A stretch of DNA of 36,486 nt from Oscillospiraceae bacterium (GTDB lineage: Bacteria; Bacillota; Clostridia; Oscillospirales; Oscillospiraceae), in the NCBI GenBank assembly GCA_015068425.1, contig SVKK01000004.1, positions 1 through 36,486 on the forward strand, given 5' to 3'. Every line of letters begins with the position of its first letter. The first letter of the stretch is position 1. The position numbers and the translations under genes were made by a program. The notes under the pieces are model-generated. The model did not search any database. It was not told where the DNA came from and worked only from the letters and a program-made list of their open reading frames with translations. Shown in pieces: positions 1 through 8,520 of this stretch.

Positions 1-72
<72 letters not shown>

Positions 73-74
73 AC

Positions 75-105
75 AAAGCTCTCGAGTTTACTCGGGAGCT
101 TTTTC
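75..105 (+). terminator. Rho-independent terminator after the first 5S rRNA
   Basis: AAGCTCTCGAG (76-86) pairs with CTCGGGAGCTT (91-101) around a TTTA loop with one G-U pair, followed by a T run at 100-104. It directly follows the 5S end, so this 5S copy ends its own transcript. Confidence 0.8.
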
Positions 106-223
106 ACGGTCTTTACCGCAGCCCTGGAAGTGCTTGATGCTGGAGGGCAGGCGGAAAGTTTATATATGACGCGCCAAAACGAAGGCGGATTTGCCGCCGG
201 ATACGCAGGAGGCGTCAGTCAGA

Positions 224-339
<116 letters not shown>

Positions 340-344
340 ACAAA

Positions 345-380
345 TTAAAAAAGGACAGACTTTTTTAGTCTGTCCTTTTT
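345..380. terminator. Bidirectional terminator between the 5S rRNA and the VanY-like gene
   Basis: AAAGGACAGACT (350-361) pairs perfectly with AGTCTGTCCTTT (367-378), with an A run before and a T run after. It can stop the plus-strand 5S transcript and the minus-strand carboxypeptidase transcript that ends at 403. Confidence 0.85.
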
Positions 381-402
381 GTTTTTTCACCGCATATGAA
401 CC

Positions 403-1182
403 TTATCGGTCGGATACAATGCTCAAATGCTCCTGAGCCCGTTCCTCCAGCCATTCCTCGAAGCAAAGGCCGCTTTTATATATGTCCTCTGCTGTGTCCT
501 TGCCCACATAGCGATAGTGCCATGGCTCATATATAATTCCGGTTATTTCGCTTTTCCCTTCGGGGTAGCGGAGAATAAAGCCGTAGCGCCAGGAGTTTTC
601 CATAAGCCATTGCTGAGTGGGGGTATCTTCCTGGGCTTCATCCAAAACTCCGTAGCCGGAGTCAATTAAATCAACAGCCAATCCAAGTTGGTGCTCGCTT
701 GTTCCCGGGCGGGCAACTTCGCGTGCGGCAGTTTCTCGGGCAAGGGATTCATCCATCCCGGACTCTGTCAGATGATAAACCTTTATCTCGTGGAGCTCAT
801 GCTGCTTCTCGCAGCTTCTGTAAGCTGAGCAGATATATGGATCACAGCCCGCTGCGCGGCAGTCCTCCAAAAGCTCAACAAAGTCATTGAAAGCGCGTAT
901 ATCAAGCGCGATGTCTTCGTTATAGTACGCAAGACGGGGGACATAGTTTTTATCCATGCTGTTCCAGGAATTCACAAGAAAAAGAAGATCCGCTTCCTTT
1001 TGATATTCGTTTATGTAGTGGACGGAGGTATTTGGGCTCAGTATTATATTTGATAGCATGAGATTACTTGTGTTCGCGCTGCAGCCGCTGAGGAATATCG
1101 AAATGAGCAAAGCAAGCGCGCTTCCCAAAAGAGTGCAGCCACGAAGAAAGGAACATTTTTTGTTGTCGCGTTTTTTGTACAT
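403..1182 (-). CDS. VanY/LD-carboxypeptidase-type peptidase M15B lipoprotein (copy 1)
   Basis: A 259-residue predicted lipoprotein of the D-alanyl-D-alanine carboxypeptidase VanY family, expected to trim peptidoglycan stem peptides on the outer face of the membrane. A basic N-terminus and a hydrophobic stretch (about 17-31) lead to an LSGC lipobox with lipidated Cys34. Zinc ligands are visible as His164 and Asp171 in the SEHQLGLAVD motif and His222 in EPWHY; Glu219 is the likely catalytic base. The start at 1182 is chosen over the ATG nine bases upstream because the latter is fused to the AGGAGA ribosome site, while 1182 has good spacing. It lies directly downstream of a paralogue (1283-2023) but has its own promoter-like element. 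The substrate (D-Ala-D-Ala or L-Ala-D-Glu) cannot be read from sequence. Confidence 0.9.
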   Translation of the reverse strand: MYKKRDNKKCSFLRGCTLLGSALALLISIFLSGCSANTSNLMLSNIILSPNTSVHYINEYQKEADLLFLVNSWNSMDKNYVPRLAYYNEDIALDIRAFNDFVELLEDCRAAGCDPYICSAYRSCEKQHELHEIKVYHLTESGMDESLARETAAREVARPGTSEHQLGLAVDLIDSGYGVLDEAQEDTPTQQWLMENSWRYGFILRYPEGKSEITGIIYEPWHYRYVGKDTAEDIYKSGLCFEEWLEERAQEHLSIVSDR

Positions 1183-1205
1183 AGTATACATCTCCTGATA
1201 CCAAC

Positions 1206-1234
1206 ATTATACGCGAAAAATGCCCTAAAGTCAC
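1206..1234 (-). promoter_or_regulatory. Sigma-A-type promoter for the first VanY-like gene
   Basis: On the minus strand, GTGACT (1229-1234), 17 bases of spacer, then a perfect TATAAT (1206-1211). It lies between the terminator of the upstream paralogue and the AGGAG ribosome site, so copy 1 is probably transcribed separately. Confidence 0.6.
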
Positions 1235-1253
1235 GCATTTATATCATTTTGCA

Positions 1254-1284
1254 TCAAAAAAGACGGACAGCATTGCTGCCCGTC
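1254..1284 (-). terminator. Terminator at the end of the second VanY-like gene
   Basis: On the minus strand GACGGGCAGC pairs with GCTGTCCGTC (plus positions 1262-1271 and 1275-1284, one G-U pair), followed by a T run. The stem overlaps the stop codon of the gene ending at 1283. Confidence 0.8.
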
Positions 1285-2023
1285 ACTTTTCTTCCAGCCA
1301 TTCCTCAAAGCATAGACCGCTTTTGTATATATCCTCCGCAGCTTCCGTTCCCACATAGCGATAATGCCAGGGCTCATATATAATGCCGGTTATTTCGCTT
1401 TTTCCTTCGGGGTAGCGGAGAATGAAACCGTAGCGCCAGGAGTTTTCCATAAGCCATTTTTGGGTGGGGGTATCAGCCTGAGCCTCGTCAAGAACAGTGT
1501 AGCTTGAATCTATTATATCAAAGGCGAGACCAAGCTGGTGCTCGCTTGTGCCCGGTTTTGCCACCACTCGGGCAGCTTCAATGCGGGCAAGATTTTCTTC
1601 CGTTCCCGACGCCATTATACGTCCGACTTTATCTTCGTATAATGAACTTTGAGTTTCCCAGCTTCTGTATGCGGAGCATACATAGGGGGCGTTGCCGGCT
1701 TCCCGGCAATCCTCCAGAAGGGAGATAAGAGCATCGAGAGAGCGCTCATCCAGCTCTGTGCCGTCATTGAGGGAAGCTAGCTGGGGAACATAGTCCTTGT
1801 CAAGGCTGTTCCAGGGGTTAACCAGCGTCAGAATGTCCGCGCTTTGGGCGGGCGCAGCCGCTTCGCTGCGGGAAGAATGGAAATTGGGAAGTATTTCATC
1901 GGGCAGAAAGCCCTCAGCCGAGCAGCCGCTAAGAAAAATTGCCAGAAGCATAAGCAGTGCAATCGCAGGCAGAGAGCAGCCCCGGATGAATGTCCATTTT
2001 TTGTGCTCATCTTTTCCGTACAT
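1283..2023 (-). CDS. VanY-type peptidase M15B lipoprotein (copy 2, tandem paralogue)
   Basis: A 246-residue lipoprotein, paralogous to the gene at 403-1182, with the same architecture: charged N-terminus, hydrophobic segment, LSGC lipobox (Cys34), and an M15B zinc peptidase domain with His162 and Asp169 (SEHQLGLAFD) and Glu217/His220 (EPWHY). From about residue 188 to the end the two proteins are almost identical, while the linkers after the lipobox differ strongly, which fits a tandem duplication followed by divergence of the membrane-proximal region. The ATG at 2023 is preferred over a GTG nine bases upstream, which lies inside the AGGAGGTG ribosome site. Likely role: cell-wall peptide trimming; exact specificity unknown. 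Confidence 0.9.
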   Translation of the reverse strand: MYGKDEHKKWTFIRGCSLPAIALLMLLAIFLSGCSAEGFLPDEILPNFHSSRSEAAAPAQSADILTLVNPWNSLDKDYVPQLASLNDGTELDERSLDALISLLEDCREAGNAPYVCSAYRSWETQSSLYEDKVGRIMASGTEENLARIEAARVVAKPGTSEHQLGLAFDIIDSSYTVLDEAQADTPTQKWLMENSWRYGFILRYPEGKSEITGIIYEPWHYRYVGTEAAEDIYKSGLCFEEWLEEK

Positions 2024-2093
2024 TTCAAACACCTCCTGATATTGACATTTTAGGAGGGAAATGTTCCCAATTCACATAATTTTTACATCATTT

Positions 2094-2345
2094 TCGCATC
2101 AAAAGCAGGCCGGTGCGCAGCGGCTACGCCGGGAGGAGGGAAGTGACGGGACATCGGGGCGTTAAGAAAATGTGCCGGTGGCACAGCCTTCCTCTCAAGG
2201 GGAAGGCTAGTGCGGCGCGCCAGGGTCGTCGCGCCCTACAGGTGCGGTGTTTGTAGGGGACGGCGTCCTCGACGTCCCGCGGGCGATTCGTGAATCGCTC
2301 CTACGTGTGCGGGCGGGCAATGCCCGCCCCTACAATGGGTGCGGC
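2094..2345. repeat. Intergenic repeat mosaic A between folA and the VanY pair
   Basis: This 369-base gene gap holds no credible gene. It contains four short hairpins of the CTAC-ended family: 2214-2239 (GGCGCG/CGCGCC), 2253-2278 (reverse orientation, starts GTAG), 2281-2304 (GCGATTC/GAATCGC) and 2311-2333 (GGGCGGGC/GCCCGCCC). The stretch at about 2156-2184 matches, inverted, the segment at 28806-28830 of mosaic D. Stem sequences differ but the ending after each stem is shared. Confidence 0.75.
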
Positions 2346-2355
2346 GCAGGCAAAA

Positions 2356-2390
2356 AATAAAAGGCATCCTCTTGTGGGATGCCTTTTGGC
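2356..2390 (-). terminator. Terminator of the folA end of the long minus-strand operon
   Basis: AAAAGGCATCC and GGGATGCCTTTT form an 11-12 base stem; on the minus strand it is followed by TTTTATTTTTTG. It sits next to the folA stop codon and closes the miaA-to-folA gene train. Confidence 0.85.
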
Positions 2391-2392
2391 TT

Positions 2393-2878
2393 TTATTTGA
2401 CCCGCTCATAGACCATAAAGCGGTATTTAATACCCTCGTATTCCTTTTCCTCGCCGGGGTCTGCAATGCGCCAGGACTTATCGGCATCAAGATTATGGAA
2501 AAAGGCATCCGACTGGGGAAGGGCATCCACCTTTGTCACAAACACCTTATCCACATAGGGCATAAACTGTTTATACACGCTCTCGCCGCCGATGCAAAGG
2601 CAGCGGTCGGTTTTTTCGGCTTCGGCAAGAGCCTCCTCAACACTGTGGACAACTATTGCCCCCTCAATCTCTACATTCTGAGATGTGAGGACGATGTTGA
2701 CTCTGTTCTTCAGAGGTTTTCCGCCGGGGAAATCCCCAAGGGTACGTCTGCCGACGATGACAGCGCTGCCGGCGGTCACATTGCGGAAATGTTTTCTGTC
2801 CTCGGGGACAACCACGGGCTGAGTGCCGCAGCAGCCTATTCCCCAATCGGAGTAAACGGCAACTATCGCTTCCATCAT
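2393..2878 (-). CDS. folA: Dihydrofolate reductase
   Basis: A 161-residue DHFR, the normal length, which reduces dihydrofolate to tetrahydrofolate with NADPH. Visible features are the N-terminal MEAIVAV strand, the WGIG loop, the acidic substrate-binding residue in the PEDRKHF segment (about residue 27), GRRTLGDFPGGKPLKNR for cofactor binding, and CIGGESVY near residue 117. The usual LPW motif of the enterobacterial type is replaced by QPV, so the conserved Trp is absent; from memory this is common in Clostridia-type DHFRs. It overlaps the thyA stop by four bases (ATGA), so the two are translationally coupled: ThyA makes dihydrofolate and DHFR recycles it. The second codon is also ATG, so the start may be three bases later. 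Confidence 0.95.
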   Translation of the reverse strand: MMEAIVAVYSDWGIGCCGTQPVVVPEDRKHFRNVTAGSAVIVGRRTLGDFPGGKPLKNRVNIVLTSQNVEIEGAIVVHSVEEALAEAEKTDRCLCIGGESVYKQFMPYVDKVFVTKVDALPQSDAFFHNLDADKSWRIADPGEEKEYEGIKYRFMVYERVK

Positions 2879-3705
2879 ACTGCCACCGGAATGGTCGCGG
2901 TGAAGGGATGATACTCATAGCCCTCCAGCTTGAAGGAGTCGCGGGTGAACTGATAAAAATCCTTGATGTCGGGATCGAGAGTCATCTTGGGAGCGCTCAG
3001 AGGAGCGTTTTTGATCATTTCCTCGATAATGGGAACATGGCGGTCATAGATATGGGCATCGGCGATGACGTGGACAAGCTCGCCTGCTTCAAGACCTGCA
3101 ACCTGAGCCATCATCATAGTCAGCATTGCATACTGAACAACATTCCAGTTGTTGGCGGCCAGCATATCCTGGCTTCTCTGGTTGAGAATGGCGTTGAGGG
3201 TGTTTCCGCTGACATTGAAGGTCATGGAATAAGCGCAGGGGTAAAGCGCCATCTCGCTGAGATCGGCGAAGTTATAGATATTGGTCATAATGCGGCGGCT
3301 GGCGGGGTTATTCTTCAGGTCGTAGATAACTCTGTCCACCTGATCCATATCGCCCTCTTTATAGTGGTGCTTAACGCCCAGCTGATAACCGTAGGCCTTG
3401 CCTATGCTGCCGTTTTCGTCAGCCCATTCATCCCAGATGTGGCCGCGGAGCTCATTGATGTTGTTGCTCTTTTTCTGCCATATCCAAAGCAGCTCGTCCA
3501 GACTGGTTTTCCAATAGGTGCGGCGGATGGTGAGGATGGGGAACTCTTCCTTGAGATTATAGCGGTTGACAATACCGAATTTCTTGACGGTGTGGGCGGG
3601 AGTGCCGTCCTCCCAGCGAGGACGAACATCAAGCTCGGTGTCCCAAACGCCGTTTTCAAGAATATCTTTGCAGTTTTGGATGAATATTTCGTCTGCGCGG
3701 CTCAT
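2875..3705 (-). CDS. thyA: Thymidylate synthase
   Basis: A 276-residue ThyA that methylates dUMP to dTMP with methylene-tetrahydrofolate, producing dihydrofolate. The nucleophilic Cys is in MALYPCAYSM; LNQRSQDM binds the phosphate of dUMP and the following NNWNVVQYAML segment lines the active site. The sequence and the C-terminal DFYQFTRDSFKLEGY region look like the Bacillus subtilis/phage-type ThyA branch rather than the E. coli type (judged from memory). The ATG has an upstream GGAGG. It follows rluD by 16 bases and overlaps folA by four, so it is an internal member of the operon. Confidence 0.95.
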   Translation of the reverse strand: MSRADEIFIQNCKDILENGVWDTELDVRPRWEDGTPAHTVKKFGIVNRYNLKEEFPILTIRRTYWKTSLDELLWIWQKKSNNINELRGHIWDEWADENGSIGKAYGYQLGVKHHYKEGDMDQVDRVIYDLKNNPASRRIMTNIYNFADLSEMALYPCAYSMTFNVSGNTLNAILNQRSQDMLAANNWNVVQYAMLTMMMAQVAGLEAGELVHVIADAHIYDRHVPIIEEMIKNAPLSAPKMTLDPDIKDFYQFTRDSFKLEGYEYHPFTATIPVAV

Positions 3706-3721
3706 AGCTTAGCCTCCATTA

Positions 3722-4642
3722 TTAGTTTTGTGGCTCGCCCAGCTTGGCGAGAATATTTTGGAAATACTCGGGCAAGTCCGTTTTGAGATGCACTTCCTCT
3801 CCGCTGCGGGGGTGAATGAACTTAAGCTCCCGTGCGTGGAGGCACTGTCCCTCAAGCCCTTTTTCAGCTCTTTTGCGGCCATATACCATATCACCCAAAA
3901 GGGGGTGGCCAAGCTTTTCCATATGAACTCTTATCTGGTGGGTGCGCCCTGTTTCAAGGCGGCAGCGGATATGGGTGAAGCCATTATAGCGGGCTATGAC
4001 CTCATAGTGGGTGACCGCCTCTCTGCCGCCACGCTCAACAATGGCCATACGTTTGCGGTCCACGGGATGGCGGCCGATGGGGGCATTCACCGTGCCCTTG
4101 TCCTCACGTATGCGTCCGTAGACTATCGCCTCGTATACCCGGCTCAGGCTGTGGTCGCTGAGCTGGTCGGAGAGGAAGCGATGGGAGAAATCATTTTTGG
4201 CAACGATGAGAAGTCCGGAGGTATCCATATCGATTCGGTGGACAATTCCGGGACGCTTTTCCCCGCCTATGCCGCTGAGGCTGTCACCGCAGTGGTATAA
4301 AAGGGCGTTCACCAAAGTGCCGTCGCTGTGACCGGGTGCGGGATGGACAACCATCCCGCGGCTTTTGTTGATAACTATAACATCCTCATCCTCAAAAACC
4401 ACATCGAGAGGGATATTTTGGGCAACAAGCTCCACCTCTTCCGCCTGAGGAAGGGTGACGCTTATCTCGTCACCAAGGGCACTCTTATAATTTTTCCGCA
4501 CGACACTGCCGTTTACCAACACATCGCCCTGCTCAAGAAGGCGCTGGGCGGCGCTTCGGCTTAAGTTTTCCACATTACGCGCAAGGAGAGCGTCAATGCG
4601 CTCTCCTGCGGTATCAGCGGTGAAACTGAACTTATTTATCAT
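3722..4642 (-). CDS. rluD: 23S rRNA pseudouridine synthase, RluD family
   Basis: A 306-residue RluA/RluD-family synthase that isomerises uridine in 23S rRNA. An N-terminal S4 RNA-binding domain (about 13-70) precedes the catalytic domain with the family signature HRIDMDTSGLLIVAK at 135-149; Asp138 is the catalytic aspartate. GRTHQIRVHMEKLGHPLLGD in the C-terminal half is the second family block. It starts with ATGA overlapping the lspA stop by four bases, and lspA-rluD adjacency is typical in Firmicutes. The exact uridines modified cannot be told from sequence, so the symbol denotes family membership. Confidence 0.9.
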   Translation of the reverse strand: MINKFSFTADTAGERIDALLARNVENLSRSAAQRLLEQGDVLVNGSVVRKNYKSALGDEISVTLPQAEEVELVAQNIPLDVVFEDEDVIVINKSRGMVVHPAPGHSDGTLVNALLYHCGDSLSGIGGEKRPGIVHRIDMDTSGLLIVAKNDFSHRFLSDQLSDHSLSRVYEAIVYGRIREDKGTVNAPIGRHPVDRKRMAIVERGGREAVTHYEVIARYNGFTHIRCRLETGRTHQIRVHMEKLGHPLLGDMVYGRKRAEKGLEGQCLHARELKFIHPRSGEEVHLKTDLPEYFQNILAKLGEPQN

Positions 4643-5655
4643 AAATCCTTGAACTCGGCAAGGATGTCATCGATATTGAAGTCGAACTCATCAATATCGA
4701 AGGTATCTGCTGCGGGAGCAGCCTTGGGAGCTGCGGGTGCAACGGGGGCTGCAGGGGCAACGGGGGCCGCAGGGGCAACAGGTGCTGCCTTGGGAGCTGC
4801 GGGTGCAGCGGGGGCAACTCTTACCTGAGGTTCGGCGCTGATGGAGGGATAGCTTACAGCGGGACGAACGGTTCTGGGAGCTTCCGTTGCGGGAGAGTCT
4901 GCCCTAACAGTCTCTCTGGCCTTGGGAGGCTCGGGCTTAACATAGTCAACAGGGGGCTTTGCCTCGTTGGCAGCCTTTATCTGGCTGGCGCGGCGCTCCC
5001 ACTCGGCAAAGGGATCGAGAGGATCAACGTCGTAGCTCTCAACCTTGTGCTCGCGCTTGGGGAAATCGGGAATGGGGGTCTTCTTCTTGCCGAAGGAGGG
5101 CAGCTCGAAGCCAAGCTTCTTTGCGGGAGCGGCTTTAACGCTCTTCTTTGCGGGAGCAGCCTGCTCAGCTTCTGCGTGGGCAGGAGCCTTGGCAGCCTTG
5201 GCGGCCTTGGCCTTGGGCTTCTCAAGCAGAGTGAAGACAACGAAGAGAATGGCGCCTACGGTGATGTAGATGTCAGCAACGTTGAAAACGGGGAAGTTCA
5301 TGAACTCAAACTCGATCATATCAACAACATAGCCGCAGATAAGGCGGTCAATGCAGTTGCCGATAGCACCGGCCATAACGATAACAGCCATCCAGCGTGC
5401 GCCGGGGGCGGAGATTATGTCGGTTATAAGAACATAAACGATGAGGGCGACAAACACAAGGCACAGAATGACAAAGAACCATCTTGCACCCTCCAGAATG
5501 GAAAAGGCGGCGCCGGTGTTATGGATATTGGTGAACTGGATGAAACCGGGGATGAACTCCTTGGTTCCGGTGTTCAGAACGATGTTTGCGGTGGCCCAAT
5601 ACTTGACCGCCTGATCAATGATGAGAGCTATGACAGCAACAATGGCGTACAGCAT
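4639..5655 (-). CDS. lspA: Signal peptidase II (LspA) with a long Ala/Pro-rich C-terminal tail
   Basis: Residues 1 to about 147 form a complete lipoprotein signal peptidase with four membrane segments. GNCIDRL (99-105), VVDMIEF (Asp112) and FNVADIY (Asp128) supply the catalytic aspartates that cleave the signal peptide of diacylated prolipoproteins. LspA is normally 150-170 residues; this one is 338. The extra 190 residues carry a basic KAAKAAKA stretch, an acidic YDVDPLDPFAEWERR segment, VAPAAP repeats and a Phe/Asp-rich end (FDIDEFDFNIDDIL). The tail is in frame, in the predicted cytoplasm, and has no obvious second start. The AGGAGG ribosome site and position between ileS and rluD are standard. 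The tail's role is unknown; a localisation or scaffold function near the division genes is an inference. Confidence 0.93.
   Translation of the reverse strand: MLYAIVAVIALIIDQAVKYWATANIVLNTGTKEFIPGFIQFTNIHNTGAAFSILEGARWFFVILCLVFVALIVYVLITDIISAPGARWMAVIVMAGAIGNCIDRLICGYVVDMIEFEFMNFPVFNVADIYITVGAILFVVFTLLEKPKAKAAKAAKAPAHAEAEQAAPAKKSVKAAPAKKLGFELPSFGKKKTPIPDFPKREHKVESYDVDPLDPFAEWERRASQIKAANEAKPPVDYVKPEPPKARETVRADSPATEAPRTVRPAVSYPSISAEPQVRVAPAAPAAPKAAPVAPAAPVAPAAPVAPAAPKAAPAADTFDIDEFDFNIDDILAEFKDL
4719..4818 (-). repeat. Tandem 18-base repeats encoding VAPAAP in the LspA tail
   Basis: Imperfect GC-rich units of about 18 bases recur three times around 4738-4790, flanked by two copies of a unit encoding APKAAP. 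The product is the low-complexity VAPAAP segment in the LspA extension. Such repeats can change copy number by slippage without shifting the frame. Confidence 0.7.
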
Positions 5656-5707
5656 AGTCTAACCTCCTAAGTGGGTATATTTCTCTCCCCATGGGGAGTT
5701 TGGTTTT

Positions 5708-8494
5708 TTATTCCTCGATGGCGGCCACAACGGCGGCGCAGCGCTTGCAAAGACCGTCGGCATCAGCTTCTTCGGAGTGGCTCCAGCAGCGGGGGCACTT
5801 GGTTCCGGGAGCTTCGGAGGCGGCTGCGGCAATACCGGGGATGTTGGCGCCGGCAGTGACTGCGCCCTCGCCAAGGGTGACCTTGCTGACGATGAAAAGC
5901 TCAGCCAGATTGAAGCCTTCAAGCTCCTTGAGAAGCTGGGTGCCTTCCTCGTTGAGAGCGGTGAGAGTTACCTGAGCTTCAAGGCTCTTGCCTATGCGCT
6001 TTTCGCCGCGGGCAGCTTCCAGAACGGCGTTAACGTCGCTGCGGAGAGCAGCCAGCTTTTCCCACTTGACCATCTCGCTCTCGGCAAGGGAGTAAGCAGC
6101 GAAGGGCTTGTTCATCTCGTTGAAGAGAACGTTGCGGCTGTCATCGGAGTCGGCGTGAGGCATTGCCTGCCAGATCTCATCGCAGGTGAAGGCAAGAATG
6201 GGAGCCATGATCTTGGTGATAGTGTCAAGGATCAGGTACATTGCGGTCTGGGCGCTGCGGCGGGAAAGTCCGTTGCGCTCATCGCAGTAGAGGCGGTCCT
6301 TGATGATGTCAAGGTAGAAGTTGCTCATTTCAACAACGCAGAAGTCGTTGACAGCGTGGGTCACGGCGTTGAACTCATAGCCAACATAGGCTTTTTCGCA
6401 CTTTTCGATAAGAGCGTTGAGTCGGGTCATTGCCCACCTATCCAGAGAGAGCATATCCTCGGGAGCAACAAGAGCGTTGGGGTTGAAGCCGGCAAGGTTG
6501 CCAAGGCAGTAGCGGGCGGTGTTGCGGAACTTCAGGTAGTTCTGGCTCAGCTGCTTGAAGATGGGGTCGGAGCAGCGCATATCGGCGTGATAGTCGGCGC
6601 TTGCGGCCCAAAGACGGAGCAGGTCTGCGCCGTACTTTTTGATAATTTCGGCGGGATCCATACCGTTGCCAAGGCTCTTATGCATTGCGCGTCCCTGGCC
6701 GTCAACAGTCCAGCCGTGGGTCAGGCAGTGCTTGAAGGGAGCGCCCTTACCCAGTGCGCCGACAGCGGTGAGCATAGAGCTCTGGAACCAGCCGCGGTAC
6801 TGGTCAAGACCCTCAATATAAACAGTGCAGGGCCAGAAGTTCTGGTCGCGCTGCATGGAAGCGAAGTGGGAAGAGCCGGAGTCGAACCAACCGTCCAGAG
6901 TGTCCTCTTCCTTGGTGAAGCCATGGTCGCAGCCGCAGTGGGGGCACTTGAAGCCCTGGGGCAGAATCTCAGAAGCTTCCTTCAGGAACCAGGCGTTGGA
7001 GCCCTCGGCGCCGAAGAGGGAGCTGACGGCGGCGATGGTCTCATCGTTGCAGATGGGCTTGCCGCAGTCGGGGCAGTAGAACACGGGTATGGGCAGACCC
7101 CATTTGCGCTGACGGGAGATGCACCAGTCGCTGCGCTCGCGGATCATGCTCTTCATACGGTCAATACCCCAGGCGGGGAACCATTCAACCTCATCACAAG
7201 CCTCAATGGCGGCATCCTTGAAGGCGTCAACGGAGCAGAACCACTGGGGGGTTGCGCGGAAGATGATGGGACCCTTGCAGCGCCAGCAGTGGGGATAGCT
7301 ATGGATAATATCCTCGCTTGCCAGCAGAGCGCCGCTTTCCCGCATATCGGCAAGGATCACGGGGTTGGATTCCTCGGTCTTCAGGCCTGCATACTTGCCG
7401 GCATACTCGGTGTGGCGGCCCCGGTCATCAACGGGGACAACCATGTCCATACCGTATCTGCGGCAGGTCTGATAGTCGTCTGCGCCGAAGCCGGGTGCGG
7501 TGTGGACGCAGCCGGTACCGCTCTCGGTGGTGACATAGTCAGCGTTGAGGAGGCGGCTGGTCTTGGGCAGGAAGGGGTGGTCAGCCAGCATATTCTCGAA
7601 GAATACACCGGGATGGGTTTCAATGGTTTCGTAGGAGGCGATGCCTGCAACGCCCATAACCTTCTCCACAAGAGCCTCGGCCATAACATACATCTCGCCG
7701 TTTTCTGCCTTGACGATGGCATAGTTAACATCGGGATGGAGGGAGATGGCAAGGTTGCCGGGGAGAGTCCAGATAGTGGTGGTCCAGATGACGAAATAGA
7801 GCTTGCTCAGGTCAAGGTGAGAGAGCTTGCCAAGATCGTCGTTCATGGCGAACTTCACATAAACGGTGGTGCAGGGGTCATCCTTATACTCGATTTCAGC
7901 CTCGGCAAGGGCGGTTTCGTCCTTGGGGCACCAGTAAACGGGCTTAAGACCCTTGTATATATAGCCCTTCTTATACATTTCGCCGAAAATCTTGACTTCC
8001 TCGGCCTCGAAGGAGGGACTCATAGTCGTGTAGGGGTGCTCCCAGTCAGCTACAACGCCCATACGCTTGAAGCCATCCATCTGCTTTTCAACATACTTCT
8101 GGGCATAAGCGGCGCAGGCAGAGCGGAAATCCGCCACATTCATAGCCTTGTGGTTGAGCTTCTGCTCCTTGATAATTGCGCTTTCGATGGGCATACCGTG
8201 GTTATCCCAGCCGGGGATATAGGGGGTATAGTAGCCGCGCATGGCATAGGAACGGGTGATGAAGTCCTTGAGGGCCTTGTTCAGGGCGTGTCCCATATGG
8301 AGGGAGCCGTTGGAGAAGGGAGGGCCGTCATGGAGAGAGAAGAGGGGCTTGCCCTCGTTCTTTTTCAGCAGTTCGTTGTAGATATCGTCCTTTTCCCAGC
8401 GCTCAAGCATTGCGGGCTCGCGCATAGGAAGACCTGCGCGCATAGGAAAATCGGTCTGGGGCAGGTTAAGTGTTGCGTTAAAATCTTTAGACAT
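5708..8494 (-). CDS. ileS: Isoleucyl-tRNA synthetase
   Basis: A 928-residue class I synthetase of the normal bacterial IleS length, charging tRNA-Ile. The HIGH motif is HMGH at 66-69 and the KMSKS loop reads AMHKS at 603-607, so the first Lys is replaced by Ala and Ser by His. The CP1 editing domain carries TTTIWTLPGN (238-247) and GTGCVHTAPG (326-335). A C-terminal zinc site is formed by Cys900, 903, 916 and 919. ileS sits between divIVA and lspA, the classic Firmicute order. The 134-base leader contains two hairpins but no T-box sequence, so the usual tRNA-sensing control of clostridial synthetases is not evident. The ribosome site is GGGAG before the ATG. Confidence 0.96.
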   Translation of the reverse strand: MSKDFNATLNLPQTDFPMRAGLPMREPAMLERWEKDDIYNELLKKNEGKPLFSLHDGPPFSNGSLHMGHALNKALKDFITRSYAMRGYYTPYIPGWDNHGMPIESAIIKEQKLNHKAMNVADFRSACAAYAQKYVEKQMDGFKRMGVVADWEHPYTTMSPSFEAEEVKIFGEMYKKGYIYKGLKPVYWCPKDETALAEAEIEYKDDPCTTVYVKFAMNDDLGKLSHLDLSKLYFVIWTTTIWTLPGNLAISLHPDVNYAIVKAENGEMYVMAEALVEKVMGVAGIASYETIETHPGVFFENMLADHPFLPKTSRLLNADYVTTESGTGCVHTAPGFGADDYQTCRRYGMDMVVPVDDRGRHTEYAGKYAGLKTEESNPVILADMRESGALLASEDIIHSYPHCWRCKGPIIFRATPQWFCSVDAFKDAAIEACDEVEWFPAWGIDRMKSMIRERSDWCISRQRKWGLPIPVFYCPDCGKPICNDETIAAVSSLFGAEGSNAWFLKEASEILPQGFKCPHCGCDHGFTKEEDTLDGWFDSGSSHFASMQRDQNFWPCTVYIEGLDQYRGWFQSSMLTAVGALGKGAPFKHCLTHGWTVDGQGRAMHKSLGNGMDPAEIIKKYGADLLRLWAASADYHADMRCSDPIFKQLSQNYLKFRNTARYCLGNLAGFNPNALVAPEDMLSLDRWAMTRLNALIEKCEKAYVGYEFNAVTHAVNDFCVVEMSNFYLDIIKDRLYCDERNGLSRRSAQTAMYLILDTITKIMAPILAFTCDEIWQAMPHADSDDSRNVLFNEMNKPFAAYSLAESEMVKWEKLAALRSDVNAVLEAARGEKRIGKSLEAQVTLTALNEEGTQLLKELEGFNLAELFIVSKVTLGEGAVTAGANIPGIAAAASEAPGTKCPRCWSHSEEADADGLCKRCAAVVAAIEE

Positions 8495-8520
8495 TTCGTG
8501 TTTTCTCCCGGAAAATTTAT

